Program-made: the position numbers and the translations under genes
The notes under the pieces: generated by a model
The model's database searches: none
What the model was told of the DNA's origin: nothing
Seen by the model: the letters and a program-made list of their open reading frames with translations, nothing else
Source of the DNA: Chelonoidis abingdonii
Taxonomy: Eukaryota > Chordata > Testudines > Testudinidae
Assembly: GCF_003597395.2 (NCBI RefSeq)
Contig: NC_133771.1
Span: forward strand, 56,244,115-56,308,114
Reading direction: 5' to 3'
DNA length: 64,000 nt
Part shown: piece by piece, positions 21,011-33,371 of the stretch
Position numbering within the stretch: the first letter of the stretch is position 1
How the letters are laid out: each line of letters begins with the position of its first letter

Positions 21011-23435
21011 AATGATATTACTTACCTCACTGTTAATGAGAGTATATGTATTTCATATGTAACTTTTCAGTGTTGGCTTTCAAAATAGTTTTATTCATGG
21101 CTATATATACTTTCACAGGAAAAAAAACAAGAAAAAGAAAAGGTGCAAAAGCAAAAAATTGGCAGAATGACAAAGTTAAGAACATGATAAGGTTCAGGCC
21201 AATATAGCTCTTGTCATTCCCATAGGTACTGGAGTACTCAGAATTGAAAGATTTTTGTTAGGCACACTTCTTTGAGGAAAGTGCCCATTGTCTTTTCCAG
21301 AAAACATACAAGTATGAGCCTGTGGACATTAAGTTTTGAGATTATACAGACATTTATATATTACAGTGATGAGGTACCTATTAGATTCATATCTTCACTT
21401 AGAATCTGGAGTAGCTCCATTCAAATTAGTTTTCCTTGGTGTAACATTGGTGTGGCTTTAGCCTCAACATGCTCAAAAGCTGCTACTTAACCAGACCGGT
21501 TTTTAGCAATGAGGAAACTGGGGTCATTTTTCTTATACACAAATTGTCTATAGGCACATAAAAATATAGATTATTGGCCACTTTTGCTGGTTTCCCATTA
21601 CTGTTAGGAAGTAAATACTGGTAAATACATGTGATAGAACTAATTGAGGCAATCAGAATATTCGGCATACCTAAATTGTATCTATTGCTTCCAGAAATTA
21701 ACTTCTGATTTCATTAGCTTTTAGAATTAGTACTCGTCTTTGACTTTAAATAGACTACAGGCTTTGTACCCTGTATTTAAATGCTCAGTCTGTCTGTTGA
21801 ATCACTCTGTTTCAGTATTTTGCATGATGCCATATGGTCTTGTGATTAAACAGTCTGCATTCAAGTGACTTTTAATATCTGAGGTCTTTGAGAGCTGAGG
21901 TTTCTTTACCAAGAGATCCATTTTCCTTTCACCCTGGTCTGACTATGAACATTATATCAACCACCCATGTTTATATTCTCTGGATAGACTGTGTGTGGCA
22001 TCATTTTTTTTCCATATAATGATGTTAATTACTGCCACCTGGTCAGACTCATGTATCATAAAAGAACCAGTGGAGATACATTTAATTAATTTCTTTCTTT
22101 TCTGAATACCTGTTCCTAAGACAAGAAGCTTTATTTTTTAATGATCATATGTTGGGTTTAAATAAATGTGTGGTATTCCAGTGAGACCTGGATGAGTCAG
22201 GAACATGCTGTTTGATCTTATAAAATCTATTTCTACTTAGCTTCCCTTTCCCTTTCTAAACCACAGTTATGAAATCATGGTACAAGGTTACAGGATTACT
22301 TCAGACTATGCAAACATTATTTTAATTACAAAGGAATATTAGAACTTCGCTAATACAATGGTCATCAATGAAAAAGCCAACCATCATCAGCAGTTACCTG
22401 AGATACCACAGCATGTCCATGTTCTGTGCTTTTAATGGGGAATAACTGGAGTATTGCATATACCACTGTGTTGTATTACTTGAGTTACTGCACACTCAGT
22501 GCAGCAGTAGATGACGGGAGACATAAGTGATTCTATCTCATTTTTATGCTTATCCCAATTTTGAGCCAGACAAGAAACCAAACTGATCTTCAGCAGAAGT
22601 TAGAGCAGTCATGGGGCCATTTTGCCAGGCACTCAGGTATGGTATTGTGTAACAAGGCCCATATCTGGCCCACAGTCTTTTTAAATGGGCAACATTATAA
22701 GCAATCCTTACCTTAGCACATATAATATATTAAATAATGAAAGTGGTGAATATGATGCTTCAAATGATTAAATTAATAAGCATAGTTTAATACCTACCCA
22801 CATATTTCTCCTTCAAAATAAAATACATTTACACCTCAATGACAGTATATAATCTAGTGACAGAAGTCACTTTTTTCATTTGTAGAATTACGTATAGATC
22901 CATATAATATAGATACACACAGAGAGAATTCTAGTAATGAAAAACTCCCATCAGTTTTTTTATGGCCTCTAACTATGTGCTGAGAAAAGCAAAGCCAGCC
23001 AAGTTCATGAGCACTATAGAAGGGAGAAAGTTGTTTTATGATCAGAGGTAGTTTATTCACTAAAGACTGAATTCACACATTCCTTTCTATAATTAAATTC
23101 AACCATACATTGCTAAGGCTCATTAGATCGACTAATGTGATGTTTTCCTAATTTAAACTACTACTGATTATCTCTTAATATAATTTTTCAGAACTTTTTG
23201 GCTTTCATTGTCCTGAAAAATCAATTCCTGGTTTTTACAATACTTGATTCACTAGCAATGTCATGTGAAGTGCAGCTTTAGTTCCTGCGTTGGATTTAAG
23301 AGCTTCACTTAGTGTCTCAGTTAACTTGTAAAATTCAGCTACTTCACAGCCTACTGATTCATCCCCCTAATTCTGTGCCCAGTGAAGTCTCAGTAAATCT
23401 GGTCCACTGCCTTTTCTATCACTATTTGAGTGGAA
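21011..23435. other. No recognised gene; one short amniote-repeat scrap
   Basis: About 2.4 kb of AT-rich DNA without genes. 21395-21470 ('gaatctggagtagctccatt...ttggtgtaacattggtg') is a scrap of the same palindromic repeat as 10056-10143. Confidence 0.5.
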
Positions 23436-23705
23436 GGATGGCGCAGTGGTTAAGGCACTAACTTAATACTTAGGTGCTCTCTGTTCAAGTCCCTATTTCA
23501 CCATTGACCCATTTAATGTTGCAAAAGTCACTTAGCCACTCTGTGTCTTGGTTCCCCATCTGTTATATATATACATTCACATATATATGGCTGAGTGGAA
23601 GTAGTGCCTCCCTACTTCACAGAGGTGTTATGATACTGTGTTAAAGATTGTGAGGGGTGCTCAGATGATATGGGAATGGGAGTCATATAAGTACTTAAGA
23701 TAGAT
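23436..23705 (+). mobile_element. MIR/CORE-SINE-like relic
   Basis: Layout of a MIR: a box-A-like ggcgcagtggttaaggcac, a box-B-like 'gttcaagtccctattt', the core 'aaaagtcacttagccactct', 'gttccccatctgtta', and a tail like 'acagaggtgttatg...tataagtactta'. A TATATA-rich stretch (23563-23588) interrupts it. Confidence 0.7.
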
Positions 23706-24300
23706 TCTGTGGGAGTAGGATTTATTAATTTTGGATGCCACATTTTTTTCAGAGGTGCTGATAAACTCCATTTGACTTCAGTGAGCGCAAGGGATATTCA
23801 GTGTCTCTGGAACTCAGGCCATAGATGTCTCAAGACTGGCGAACAAAAATTTAACCACCCACTCTTAGAAGTCACTTTTGATAATTTGTTCCTAATATAA
23901 TAACGTCAAGTAAAAAAAAAAACCCCACACAATTAAGGCTAATTTAAAGACCAATTGGGCTTTTTAAAGACCAATTTCATTAACCCACACATTAGAGCTA
24001 TGGCTTGGGTATATTGGATGGAGCGAATTATTTATTGTTTATCCTGCATATTCAAAGCCCAAATCCATGGATTTGAATTTGGTCCAGTGAGTCCAGCTGA
24101 GTTTGTATTTTTATTAAAATATCAATTAATTTTCTTCCAAAATATGATTGATCAATTACCACTTTATAAAAGGAAATCTCTGTTCCAAAGCATGTGATGA
24201 ATTTAAAAAAAAGTTAGGAGGGGGAACACAAGAGAAGGCAACAGTGAGTTTTATAAAGATGTGATATCTTTAAAAACAGAGCTAGGCTTTTAGGCCTCAG
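23706..24300. other. No recognisable feature
   Basis: Non-coding AT-rich DNA; short frames only. Confidence 0.4.
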
Positions 24301-25285
24301 GCTTCTATTCTTCTTCAAATATGGGTGCTCGAATTTAGGTGCACACATGACCCTCAGCCTTTGATCGGAGATTTTCTGGTAGCACTGTCTCATTGTGACC
24401 ACATCCTAAGCTTCTATGTAAGGTATCTTTGGAATTTCATATTAACCAGACCATCCACATTCCTGTCTTTTTGCCAAAACCACATCAGACTAGCATCAAC
24501 TGCCTTCCATACCTTGGATATCAGAGGGCATTAACCTTCCATCTGGACAGAACCAAACCATTCAGACAGTCTTCTAAACTGTTTGTTTCAAGTGCAGGCA
24601 GATCCAAAGGATCCACAGTCTCCACCCATTAATTCATCCAGAGATTCACTTTGAGAATCACCTTGTGTTATGTATCCGCCAACACTTAAACTCCTTCTAG
24701 TGTCAGCCCATTCTACAAGATCTTTATCTACTTCTGTGGCATTACTCAAGAATGTTCCACTCACTGGAACTTGCAGAACTGCAATCTGCACCTCAGTACA
24801 TACTTTCTCTAAACACTATGCTTTGGTTCATGTCTCTAGATCAGATGCTGCAGTTGGTAAGGCAGTTCTATTATCAGCATTAGAGTCTCTCCAATGCTCA
24901 CTTTTCCCTACGGGGATACTGCTTGGGAGTCACCTGAAGTGGAGCACTCATAATGACACTACTCAAAGAAGGAGAGTACAGTAACTGGAGTTCAAGATGT
25001 GTCACACTATGGGTGCTCCACTACCCTCCTTTCTTCCTCTCTGCTTTGAAATTTCCTTTGTGGGACTTTGCAGTAGAGGAGGAACTGAGGGTGATTTGCC
25101 TGAGCAGCCCTATGTATCCTTGATACGTAGTATGAGGCTGTGTAAGGCACATGAGCAGCTGAATGGGCATTGTTACTGAAAATCTCTGATCAAAGGGGCA
25201 AGGGTACATGTACTCCTGAAGCAGAGCACCTTTAGGGACAGACATCTTGAAGAACTCCAGTTGCTGCACAGGTGAGTAATCTCTC
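24300..25285 (+). mobile_element. DIRS-type tyrosine-recombinase retroelement, 3' part
   Basis: Tyrosine recombinase coding remnants (24440-24960) lie between non-coding blocks that resemble one another: 'cttcttcaaatatgggtgct' with 'gatcggagattttctggta' on the left (24310-24385), and 'ggagttcaagatgtgtcaca', 'atgggtgctcca', 'gaaaatctctgatcaaagg' and 'catcttgaagaactccag' on the right (24985-25262). Some right-hand words are reverse complements of left-hand ones, in line with the split or inverted terminal repeats of DIRS elements. No reverse transcriptase is visible. Confidence 0.65.
24429..24984 (+). pseudogene. Tyrosine recombinase (DIRS-like integrase), frameshifted
   Basis: DIRS elements insert with a phage-integrase-like tyrosine recombinase instead of a DDE integrase. 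The first frame (24429-24632) has ALTFHLDRTKPFRQSSKLFV, the linker and first part of the catalytic domain. The second frame (24670-24984) has VSAHSTRSLSTSVALLKN with the H-x-x-R box (HSTR), CRTAICTSVHTFSKHYALV with the H and the candidate nucleophile tyrosine (in SKHY), and the SRSDAAVGKAVL tail typical of this group. One frameshift and a stop near 24640-24670 separate them. The family usually reads 'R aa WaS.hTF..hY'; here a tryptophan has become I/C. Dead, but the catalytic core is recognisable. Confidence 0.72.
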
Positions 25286-26144
25286 CTTCCTTATGCACTG
25301 CAAACCTGTAGTGGACTAAGCAGAGATTCATTAGGGATAAACTTGATCCACTGTGTACTAAGTTACATGGTTTTCAGCAAACTTTCCTGTTAACTTTGAG
25401 GTATTATTTTTTCCACATTATTGCTTCCACATTTTCACTTGTTTATTGAAAATATATTGAGATCCAGATTCTGATACCTTATGCAGGTTGGGTAGCACCC
25501 TATTCCACAAGTAGTTCCATTCTCTTTAGTGGGACTATTTGGGAAGTAATTTGTTATTCCATATGAGCAAGACTATCAGAATCTGTAACTAAAACTGACT
25601 TGCAACTTTTAATTGAAGGATTGTGAAATTCAAACCAAGTGCATTAAGTAGTTCAGATCAAGACCGATGTGCATGCAAGCTTTCCTGAATATTGGACATA
25701 CATCTGAATGTTTTCTATTTCACTGAAGTGTTGTTCAAATATTTGCATTGGATTATGTCTATTTATAGAAGATTAAGATAACTCAGTGCTGAAAATATAA
25801 TGACGCATTTGAATCTAACAGCCAAATATTCAATGCAGTGCCAAATCCAAGCAAGTGGGCTAAAGAATTGGCCCTTAGTTTCAAATATTGAATTCCTGGA
25901 CACCAGTGAGACACATAAAGGAGAACAGGGAGATATCCTCCCCGCCAGGTCTGGAGGCAACTTCAAGCTACTTCAACTTAACCCTAACACAACCTTCACC
26001 CTTCCCTGCTTCCCATCCCCCCAGCACTCAAGGTAGAGGGAAACAGAACCCTTTAGCTCTTTTGGCTGCTGTGGGAGTTTTAGGTGCAAAAGGAATTTGG
26101 ACTGAGCACAAACTCTGGTAGACCAGTAAAAACCATCCATAATT
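25286..26144. other. No recognised gene; amniote-repeat scrap at 25465-25545
   Basis: The words 'gatccagattctgatacctt' and 'agtagttccattctctttagtgg' belong to the common 'gggcctgatcc / ccattgacttcaatgg' repeat. Overlapping frames at 25763-26121 have no signature. Confidence 0.45.
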
Positions 26145-26335
26145 ATATTATAAGGAATAAATTCATGCTTCAGAGCATAAACTAATCACTAAACGCCTAG
26201 GAGGATTAGGAAGAAATTTAACCTATGGACAGGTTATTCCAGAATTATCCATTGTAAGGTTTCTCTGAAGAATCTTCCAGACTGAATGGTCCACCAGTCT
26301 GCTATGATATGATAATTCTGGTGTTCCTACGAACA
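26145..26335 (+). mobile_element. CR1-like 3' UTR relic
   Basis: Words in order: 'gcataaactaatcactaaa', 'aggattaggaagaaattt', 'ggacaggttattccagaatt', 'atccattgtaaggtttct' and 'gaatggtccaccagtctg'. These follow the 3' UTR of an older CR1 subfamily that ends in 'gatggaccattggtctgatc'. Identification is from recollected family pattern. Confidence 0.5.
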
Positions 26336-26944
26336 ATGTTATAGGTTTGTATCCTGTCTGAAAGGTAAAGCTTGTCTTTGTATTTATTTGAATAAGAGAT
26401 GTGACATGCCAAATAAGAGATTTTCTTCTTTCAATATCTGTTAATTAATTCAGTCTTTGCATGAATGATTTTGAAGATTGTGGTTTGTTGTGTATTGGTG
26501 ACTTGTTCCTTACATAACACTGGATGTTTTAATATTCATTCTAACTTGGTTCATATTTGCTATGAGTAAAATTACTTTCTTTTTTTGTTGTTTGCTGCTG
26601 CCTTTTGGAAAAAGAAACAAAAATAAAAAAATATTTCAAGTAAAACTGCTTTTTAGTTTGTGGGGAAGTAAAGTAAAATGTTGTATATTTAATAATGGTT
26701 TGCAGTGTTTGTTAAAAGGATTAGTGTTGCTATGTAAAATATGTGTTACACTTTCTAAAACAACACTAACCAGGAGATGAAGTGAGCAACACTGAAAGAT
26801 GATGCAATATTATATAGAAAGTACGAATCCAACTGGAGAATGTAACATGCATTCATGTGCAAATGTCTTAGCGTCTCAAGCTCTAAATTCAGTGCCTGCC
26901 AAACCAATGAAGTGCCTGGCAAGAAGAAAGCTGCTGATGAAACA
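26336..26944. other. No recognisable feature, AT-rich
   Basis: Non-coding; frames of about 70 codons without signature. Confidence 0.4.
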
Positions 26945-26947
26945 GAG

Positions 26948-27200
26948 CAGTGGTACTCAAATGGTTGTCTATGTACCACCACTGGGCCATGGAAAGCAGT
27001 GATAGGAAAACTGGCTGATCACATGGTGCCAGTTCTTTCTCCTTGTTTACATCTATATTAAAAACCACTAACAGTATGATACTTTCCTATTACTTTTTCT
27101 CATTAGCAATTGTAAGGGGAGGTAGTCCATGATCAGGAATGGGAGGAGAAGTAGTCCATGAGATAATCTCCTTATCAACATGTGGTCCACACTCTTAGAA
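26948..27200. mobile_element. Decayed hAT-type MITE
   Basis: Begins cagtggtactcaaatggttg, has 'taccaccactgggccatgg' and two copies of 'gtagtccatga' (27122-27132, 27151-27161), and ends near 'acatgtggtccacactctta'. The left end is CAGTGGT like other hAT MITEs here; the right terminus and duplication are not clear. Confidence 0.45.
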
Positions 27201-27362
27201 ATAGAATATATATATAGCCCTTGTGATGGAGGAATAGAAGCTGTAAGGGAGTTTTCATCATACTGCAGAAAACAGGAAAAATATCTGGATGCTAAATTGA
27301 GAGGTTTAAGTAAAAGTGATGGACTGAATAATTGAAAGCATTCTTTTAAAAAATGGGGGGAG

Positions 27363-28203
27363 TGTCATAAATAGATAGCTAAGGGTTAATGTTTCTTTCA
27401 CCTGTAAAGGGTTAACAAAGGGAACCAAACACCTGACCAGAGGACCAATCAGGAAACCGGATTTTTCCCAAAGCTCAGGGGAGGGAATGTTGACTCTGAG
27501 ACTTTTTGTCTGGGCTCTCGGTCTATGAGAGGTTTCTTTCTATACCTTCAGCTTCTTAATCTTCAGTTTCAATTGTGAGTACAAAGCTAGCAAAACAATA
27601 GGCTTTATATGTTTTGTATTCTAACATAGTGTGGTATTTTGCGGAATGGTTAATTGTATCTCTTTTTAATTAAGGCTGTTGTATTCATATTTTTTCTTTT
27701 AAGTAATAAGCCTCGTGTATGGTCAACTTGGATGCGAGATCATGTTCAAGTGTTTTTTTTCTTTTTATTGATAGCTTTTCTGTTTAAGACTTGTTTGAGG
27801 TTTTTCTCTGATTAAGGCTAAGAGAAGGAGGGGGGAAATCTCTCTTTGTGTTTAGCTTGATAGTTTGAATCTGCATAGTCTCAGAGGGAAGGTAAATTGT
27901 CCTCTCGGTTTTGTGTTTTCAAGGGATTGAAGGCAGGAAATTCTCCGGTATACCCAGGCCGGGAAAATCTGGGAGGAAGTAAAGAGCAGGAAGGGAAATG
28001 TTTATTTCTCTTTTTAAGAATCCAAGGGGTTTGGGTTTTGGGTGCCCCCCCAGGAGGTTTTGGAGACCAGAGTGAGACAGCACTGTAATCCTCTGTCTGG
28101 TGGCAGCGAGATAAGATCTAAGCTGGTAATTAAGCTTAGAGGGGTTCATGCAGGCACCCAGATTTCTGGACGCTAAGGTCCAGATTTGGGAATACTTATG
28201 ATA
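27363..28203 (+). mobile_element. Solo LTR with perfect 5-bp target duplication
   Basis: Starts tgtcataaatagatagctaa, ends aatacttatgata (a degraded ...CA), and is flanked by gggag at 27358-27362 and 28204-28208. The start matches, in inverted orientation, the end of the LTR at 37764-38930. Typical internal words are 'cacctgaccagaggaccaat' and 'ctgtctggtggcagcgagat'. A 5-bp duplication fits gypsy or class II/III endogenous-retrovirus integration. No internal region remains, so it is a recombination product. Confidence 0.85.
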
Positions 28204-28239
28204 GGGAGTCATGAGGCTAAGAGAAGAATGGAAGACATG

Positions 28240-29045
28240 TTGTGACTGGCACAATCAATATGAGAGCTGAAGGGCCAGTTGATCAAGGTGATCAAAGGGA
28301 GTCATGAGAAATGGAAGAAGTCGGCTGATGGTATTGGTGAATGCCTGAATAAGGTGTATAACCAGTACTTTGTCTCAACCAGTTCTTGGCCTCCCAGGTG
28401 TTATCACAGGCTGACTGGCCCTTTACAAGAAGCCAGACTCATCCTTGCCTGTGACCAGCCAGCTATCCCCCAACTGAGTATAATGGTGTCTTAATTACAA
28501 TGACTTTCCCCAGCTGCAGGGGATGAAAGCAGAGCTCAAGTGAACTCAGTTGTGAGAAAGGAGACCAGCAGAGAAGAGCAAAGGGAGTTCCTTCTCAGGT
28601 AAGGGCCTGGGAAAGTCAAGCTGGAAGAGACCCAGAGGGAGCTTCTTTTGGGGCGGCCCTGAGAAGGGCTTGTAAGGAACAGGAAGCTCCTTGAGGTACA
28701 CTGCCAGAGTCCCTGGGAAAGAAAGGTCCCAGGGAATCCTGCTGGGAAATAAACTGTATAGAAGGAACTCAGTGGGGCCCAGGTGTGGCAGCAAAAGCAG
28801 AAGACTTCAAAATAGACCGAGAGGGGCAGAAGAATTATTAGTTTGGATTTATTCAGATTTGTAATTGGACCTTTGTTAACCCAGAAGGGGATAGAACTTT
28901 TAAGAGTCCTGGCTGGAGGCCAGGCCACAGAAGATCCAGACTTAGATAGGCCATCACTGGGTCAAAGAAATGGCCACCAGAAAGTGTTAGAGGTGAAGAC
29001 TCCTATGACATCTCATTCTGACACCATGGGGTGCTCTGATGGTTA
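28240..29045 (+). mobile_element. LTR-like block, borders uncertain
   Basis: Directly after the solo LTR lies a GC-richer block with a promoter-proximal AG-rich part, an AATAAA at 28748-28753, and a downstream 'taattggacctttgttaacccagaagggg' to 'gccaccagaaagtgttagag' stretch. I recognise this as a chelonian LTR type, but I cannot define its termini or duplication. Frames such as 28536-28928 (minus, 130 codons) are proline/leucine-rich and unrelated to known proteins. Confidence 0.45.
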
Positions 29046-29494
29046 GTGCACATCTTTATAATTGTCTATAATAAAAACATTTACATGAGCAAACTCTTAT
29101 CAGGGATGGGAAGGTCCATTCTGGATTAGCATAATTATTTGTTTTGAAAGAAATAGACTAGATGTCCAGTAAAACAAATTTACAGAATAAGGCACCTTAG
29201 TAACAAAAATTCAAGGATGTTTTCCTCCTCTCAAGCTATAATATGACTTTCTGAGGAACAAGACAGACAAACACTTATTAGAAAGCTGGATGAGTCATTT
29301 GAGTGACAATATGACAGGTTGAAGTACACTTGTGTGGGGTGTTGGGTATCATTAGCATTCCTTAACCCATGAGACTGGTTAAAGCTTAACAAAGAAGATG
29401 ATGCTATTCTAGCAGGAAAAATAAGACAAAATTTGCTAACAGAGGAGCAGTTTATATTAGGGTTTACAGCAAGGAGACTCAGATGTGAAAAGCT
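29046..29494. other. No recognisable feature
   Basis: Non-coding AT-rich DNA. Confidence 0.4.
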
Positions 29495-29715
29495 ACATGA
29501 TTCAGTAGATTGGGTACTAGATAGAGAGTTATGAAATCAAATTTCACCTCCCAGCTCTGACACTGATTCACTGTGTGACCCTGGGAAAATTATTTCATCT
29601 CTCTTTGCCTGTGTCTCCCTTATCTGTACAATGGGAATAATTATTCTTAACATCCTTTGCAAAGCACTTTGACATCAATGAAAAGAGCTATGTGAATTCT
29701 AAGTATACTAATAAT
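29495..29715 (+). mobile_element. MIR/CORE-SINE relic
   Basis: Typical MIR progression: 'cagctctgacactgattcac', 'tgtgtgaccctgggaaaatta', 'tctgtacaatgggaataatt', then 'tttgcaaagcactttgacat'. The tRNA-like head (29500-29540) is decayed. Confidence 0.8.
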
Positions 29716-30660
29716 ACAAATGGAAGAAAAAGGAGAATGAAATATGTATAAAGGGTTGGATGACAGAAAGGTAAAAGAACATGTGGAAATGAAATTATAT
29801 CAAAATGGGATTTATAGACACTGATAGAGGAGAAAATATGCTTAAAGACAGAGGGATAGTAAATTGTCTATACAAACCATAAAAGAAGTTTTCAAAGAAA
29901 ATTGGAAGTATAGCCATATGCCTATAGAGAGAAGTATATTTGAGAAATACATGAAACCAGCTTGGAAGATGACAGATCATTTAGATTAGGGCTGATGAAT
30001 GTAGAGGAGGAGAAATATCCTTATTTATGAAGATTCTGAGAGCATGGATTTATGAGAAAATGTTGTTTTTGACTTTGGTTAGAGACATTTCAGAGACGAG
30101 GAAGTACAAGGATACTGCTCCTCCATTTACCTCCCTAATCCTGTCTCCCAAGAAATGAGACATCACCCATGTCCAATTATTCATGTCAAGCCAGCCTTAC
30201 AATATTACAAATTAAAGTAGTGAGAGATGGTAAATGAGTTAGTATAAATGCCAATAATAATGACTCTTTATTTGTCTTGCATGTGAAGTACGTGATCTTG
30301 GCAAGGATGCAAATACCTACAGTCTTTAATAAGGATAATGTTTGTGTGAAGCTATAGTGTCATTTATCTTTGGAAATTCCAGATTTACATTATGTTGATA
30401 CTGCTATTCTTATTATTCTGATGTGGCCTATGTCCTTTAGCTCTAACAGCCAATGAAGATTCAGGGTCCTGCAGTTTTCTCACATTTATTCATTATATGA
30501 AATTTGATTAAATTACTTGTGCATTTTGTTTATTCTGTTTTGCTGTTCAATAGCCAATGTTTGAAATTTGAATTGTTTCTTAGTTCTGACTGGTCACAGA
30601 AACCAAACTCAAAAGGGATGTCAGTACGGCCACAGCCAATAATTATTGGTATTGAAGTGA
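29716..30660. other. No recognisable feature, AT-rich
   Basis: Non-coding. Confidence 0.4.
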
Positions 30661-30661
30661 C

Positions 30662-30704
<43 letters not shown>
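30662..30704. repeat. (TAT)n microsatellite
   Basis: About 14 uninterrupted TAT units. The isoleucine run in a + frame here is a by-product of this repeat. Confidence 0.97.
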
Positions 30705-32364
30705 TATTTGGATTGTTTGACAAGCTGTTATAGCAAAAGAGAAAGCTCATGAGCCAAACATAAATTGCACAAACTATGACATGTTTTCTCAAAGTGAAAC
30801 TTACATTCATGATGAGAAATACTGACACTGACAATAAGACAGCTTGGAAAGTAAAGAGAGAGGTCTGTAGTATCTTGAAACGGACCCTTTAAGGAATGCA
30901 CAAATTTGTTAAGACATTGTTAAAATCTATCACAATTTTGAACAAATTGGCAACATGACTAGTTTCTGCTCATGATACATACAGATATAGTTGTGGGCAG
31001 AAGTTGCAAAACATCTGCTGATAGAGTATATGTGTGTCTAACCTATGCTGTTAGACCCTTACTTCCTAAGTAATAAATACAGTGCACCACAATTTTTATA
31101 CAACATCATTTGAAGATGTTAGCACAAAACACACAGAGACAAACAAAAGTTCAGAAGAAAAAGATTTTAAGGTGAGATTTAAAGAGAGGAGAATGTTTCC
31201 GTGGCTCAGATGTTGGAAAGGGAAATATCTCTGAGAGAAAGAGCAGCAGTTGTGAAATAGTGATACCCAACTGAGATTTTACAAAAGAAGGAATGAGAAA
31301 GGAAGCTAAAACTGCAAAAACGGAATAGGTAGGCAGGGAAATAAGTATATTATCTATGATTTAAAAAAAAGAGTAGCAATTCCATGGAAGCTATTGAAAA
31401 TTAGATTTGAGATGGTTAGGAAGAATAGGAAGCCAACAAAGTTGACAGGAAATGTGGTTCCTGATGTGAGCAAATTGTGTGGTCATGGCAATCTGGACTT
31501 AGTAAAGTTTTAAAAAATTGGGATTTATGGAGACTATAAAATGCAAGACTGCAGTAGTTACAGCAGAAGGTGACTAGTGTTTGAGATCAAAGATGAAACC
31601 AAGATCTGTGGCCCTAGGAGGAAAATAGAAAGCAGAGGGGTGGAGGGAGAGATGCTCTGAAGGAAAGCAGATGAATGGGAAAAGATATCATTTGATTACC
31701 AGGTTCAGATAAACATCTGAACTAGGAGATGTTCATTGAAAAATAATCATTAACTAGTCAGTAATCTGAGCAGCTGTCTTTGGTGAGGCAGAGCTCAGTA
31801 GTAATGATACTTTTGTATAACACAAACATATATTAAAAAAGCAAGCGCCTTTCATTTTGAGTGGACTTAATAGGTGATATGTGTATAGCAAATGCCAATG
31901 TCAGGTTTTGTTAAGAGATTTAACCCCATGTGAATATTTGCTATTAAATTTTGCTCTTGGTTTTGAAAGCTTCCTTTACATTATATGTGTGTTGTAAGAG
32001 CATGGAATCCTTTTACTCTCAACCCAAACTAAAAGCGTTGACTTCCCTTCTCCTCATTTGTTCTGTCATCCTGCCACTTGTCCCATTATAATAGTCAGTC
32101 TTTCATGTGTCTGAAAATGTGGGCTAAGCGTAGGAAGATGTCACCTGGCACCCCTACTGAGTCCTGTCCCTTGCCTCCTCTATAAGATCTTTTCCCCCCT
32201 CTGATTAAACTCTTTCTACTGGTTCTGCATTCTGGACAGCTTAATGTTGTTCATGTTTTGTAACCCATTGTATTGCATTAGGTATCAGCTGAGCACTCTT
32301 GTCAAAGTAAAAGCATAACATATCTTTTGTGAGTACCTAAGTTTATCTAGCAGGAGATGGTCAG
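30705..32364. other. No recognised gene
   Basis: About 1.6 kb of AT-rich DNA. 31100-31640 is purine-rich with phrases like 'gaaaggaagctaaaactg' and 'gtggttcctgatgtgag' that might be a very old LINE relic, but I cannot support a family. Confidence 0.4.
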
Positions 32365-32819
32365 ATTTTTAGTGGGGCTCTCGATTAATCTCTGTTAACT
32401 CACGTGATTAACTCAAAAAAAGTAATTGTGATAAAAAATTAATCGCAATTAATCTTAGTTTTAATCGCACTATTAAACAATGGAATACCAAATGAAATTT
32501 ATTAAATATTTTGGATGTTTTTCATATATATTGTATTCTATGTTGTGATTGAAATCAAAGTATATATTTTTATTCTAAATATTTGCACTGTAAAAATTAT
32601 AAATCAAAGAAATAGTATTTTTCAATTCACCTCAAACAAGTACAGTAGTGCTGTCTCTTTGTCATGAAAGTGCAACTTACAAATGTAGAATTTTTTTGAT
32701 ACACAACTGCACTCAAAAACAAAACAATGTAAAACTTCAGAGCCTACACGACCACTCAGTACTGTACTACTTCTTGTTCAGCCAATTGCTAAGATAAACA
32801 AGGTTGTTCACATTTACAG

Positions 32820-33090
32820 GAGATAATGCTGCCCTCTTCTTATTTACAATGTCACCAGAAAGTGAAAACAGGTATTTGCATGGCAATTTGTAGCTGGCAT
32901 TGCAAGGTATTTATGTGCAAGATATGCTAAACATTCGTATGCCCCTTCATGCTTCTGCCACCATTCCAGAGGACATCCTTCCATGCTAATGACGTTTGTT
33001 AAAAGAAATGCATTAATTAAATTTGTGATTGAACTCCTTGGGGGAGAACTGTATGTCCCCTGCTCTGTTTTACTCACATTCTGCCACATA
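32820..33090 (-). pseudogene. hAT transposase C-terminal dimerisation domain, left arm
   Basis: On the minus strand the frame at 32844-33089 contains CPLEWWQKHEGAYECLAYLA followed by HKYLAMPAT, the hAT C-terminal (hATC) dimerisation signature (W W..h...p.La.la..yL.iPaTs...ER.FS). The usual 'ERvFS' is replaced by ANTCFHF. This domain holds hAT transposase subunits together. It is the only part kept in this arm. The right arm holds a + strand copy of the same region that stops at CPLE followed by a stop codon, so the two arms are inverted duplicates. Confidence 0.85.
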
Positions 33091-33103
33091 TTTTATGTTA
33101 TAG

Positions 33104-33302
33104 TGTAACCCACACACCTTCTGGGTGTGGTGTTCTGTCCCATCTAGTGGCACCGAGACCACTTAGAAAAAGAGATTAATGAGTCTGCTCTACAGCCTTA
33201 GCTAAGAGCCAGTTGGCTTTTAGTTTATGCAGTAGAGGCTCATACAGTAAGCTCCAGAGGCTTGATCCGGCCTGCAAACGACTGGAGTCTGTTGGTGTTA
33301 CA
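33104..33302 (+). repeat. 5' LTR of the TRIM-like element
   Basis: 199 bp, TGTAAC...GTTACA. The first 49 bases are almost identical to the 3' LTR (two differences); the middle has diverged with indels, and the end ('actggagtctgt') is again shared. Confidence 0.85.
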
Positions 33303-33371
33303 AGTTGGGGCTCAGCCAGGATTTCAGAAGACTCTGAAGCTCGGGACACTGTTCCTCAGTTAGGGGAAGTA

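Noticed and set aside
28536..28928. 130-codon minus frame
   Set aside because: Antisense to an LTR-like block, leucine/phenylalanine/proline-rich with no known domain.
30504..30752. 82-codon + frame with a long isoleucine run
   Set aside because: The run is the TAT microsatellite.
31100..31640. Possible ancient LINE relic
   Set aside because: Purine-rich wording is suggestive but I found no ordered motif set to support a family.
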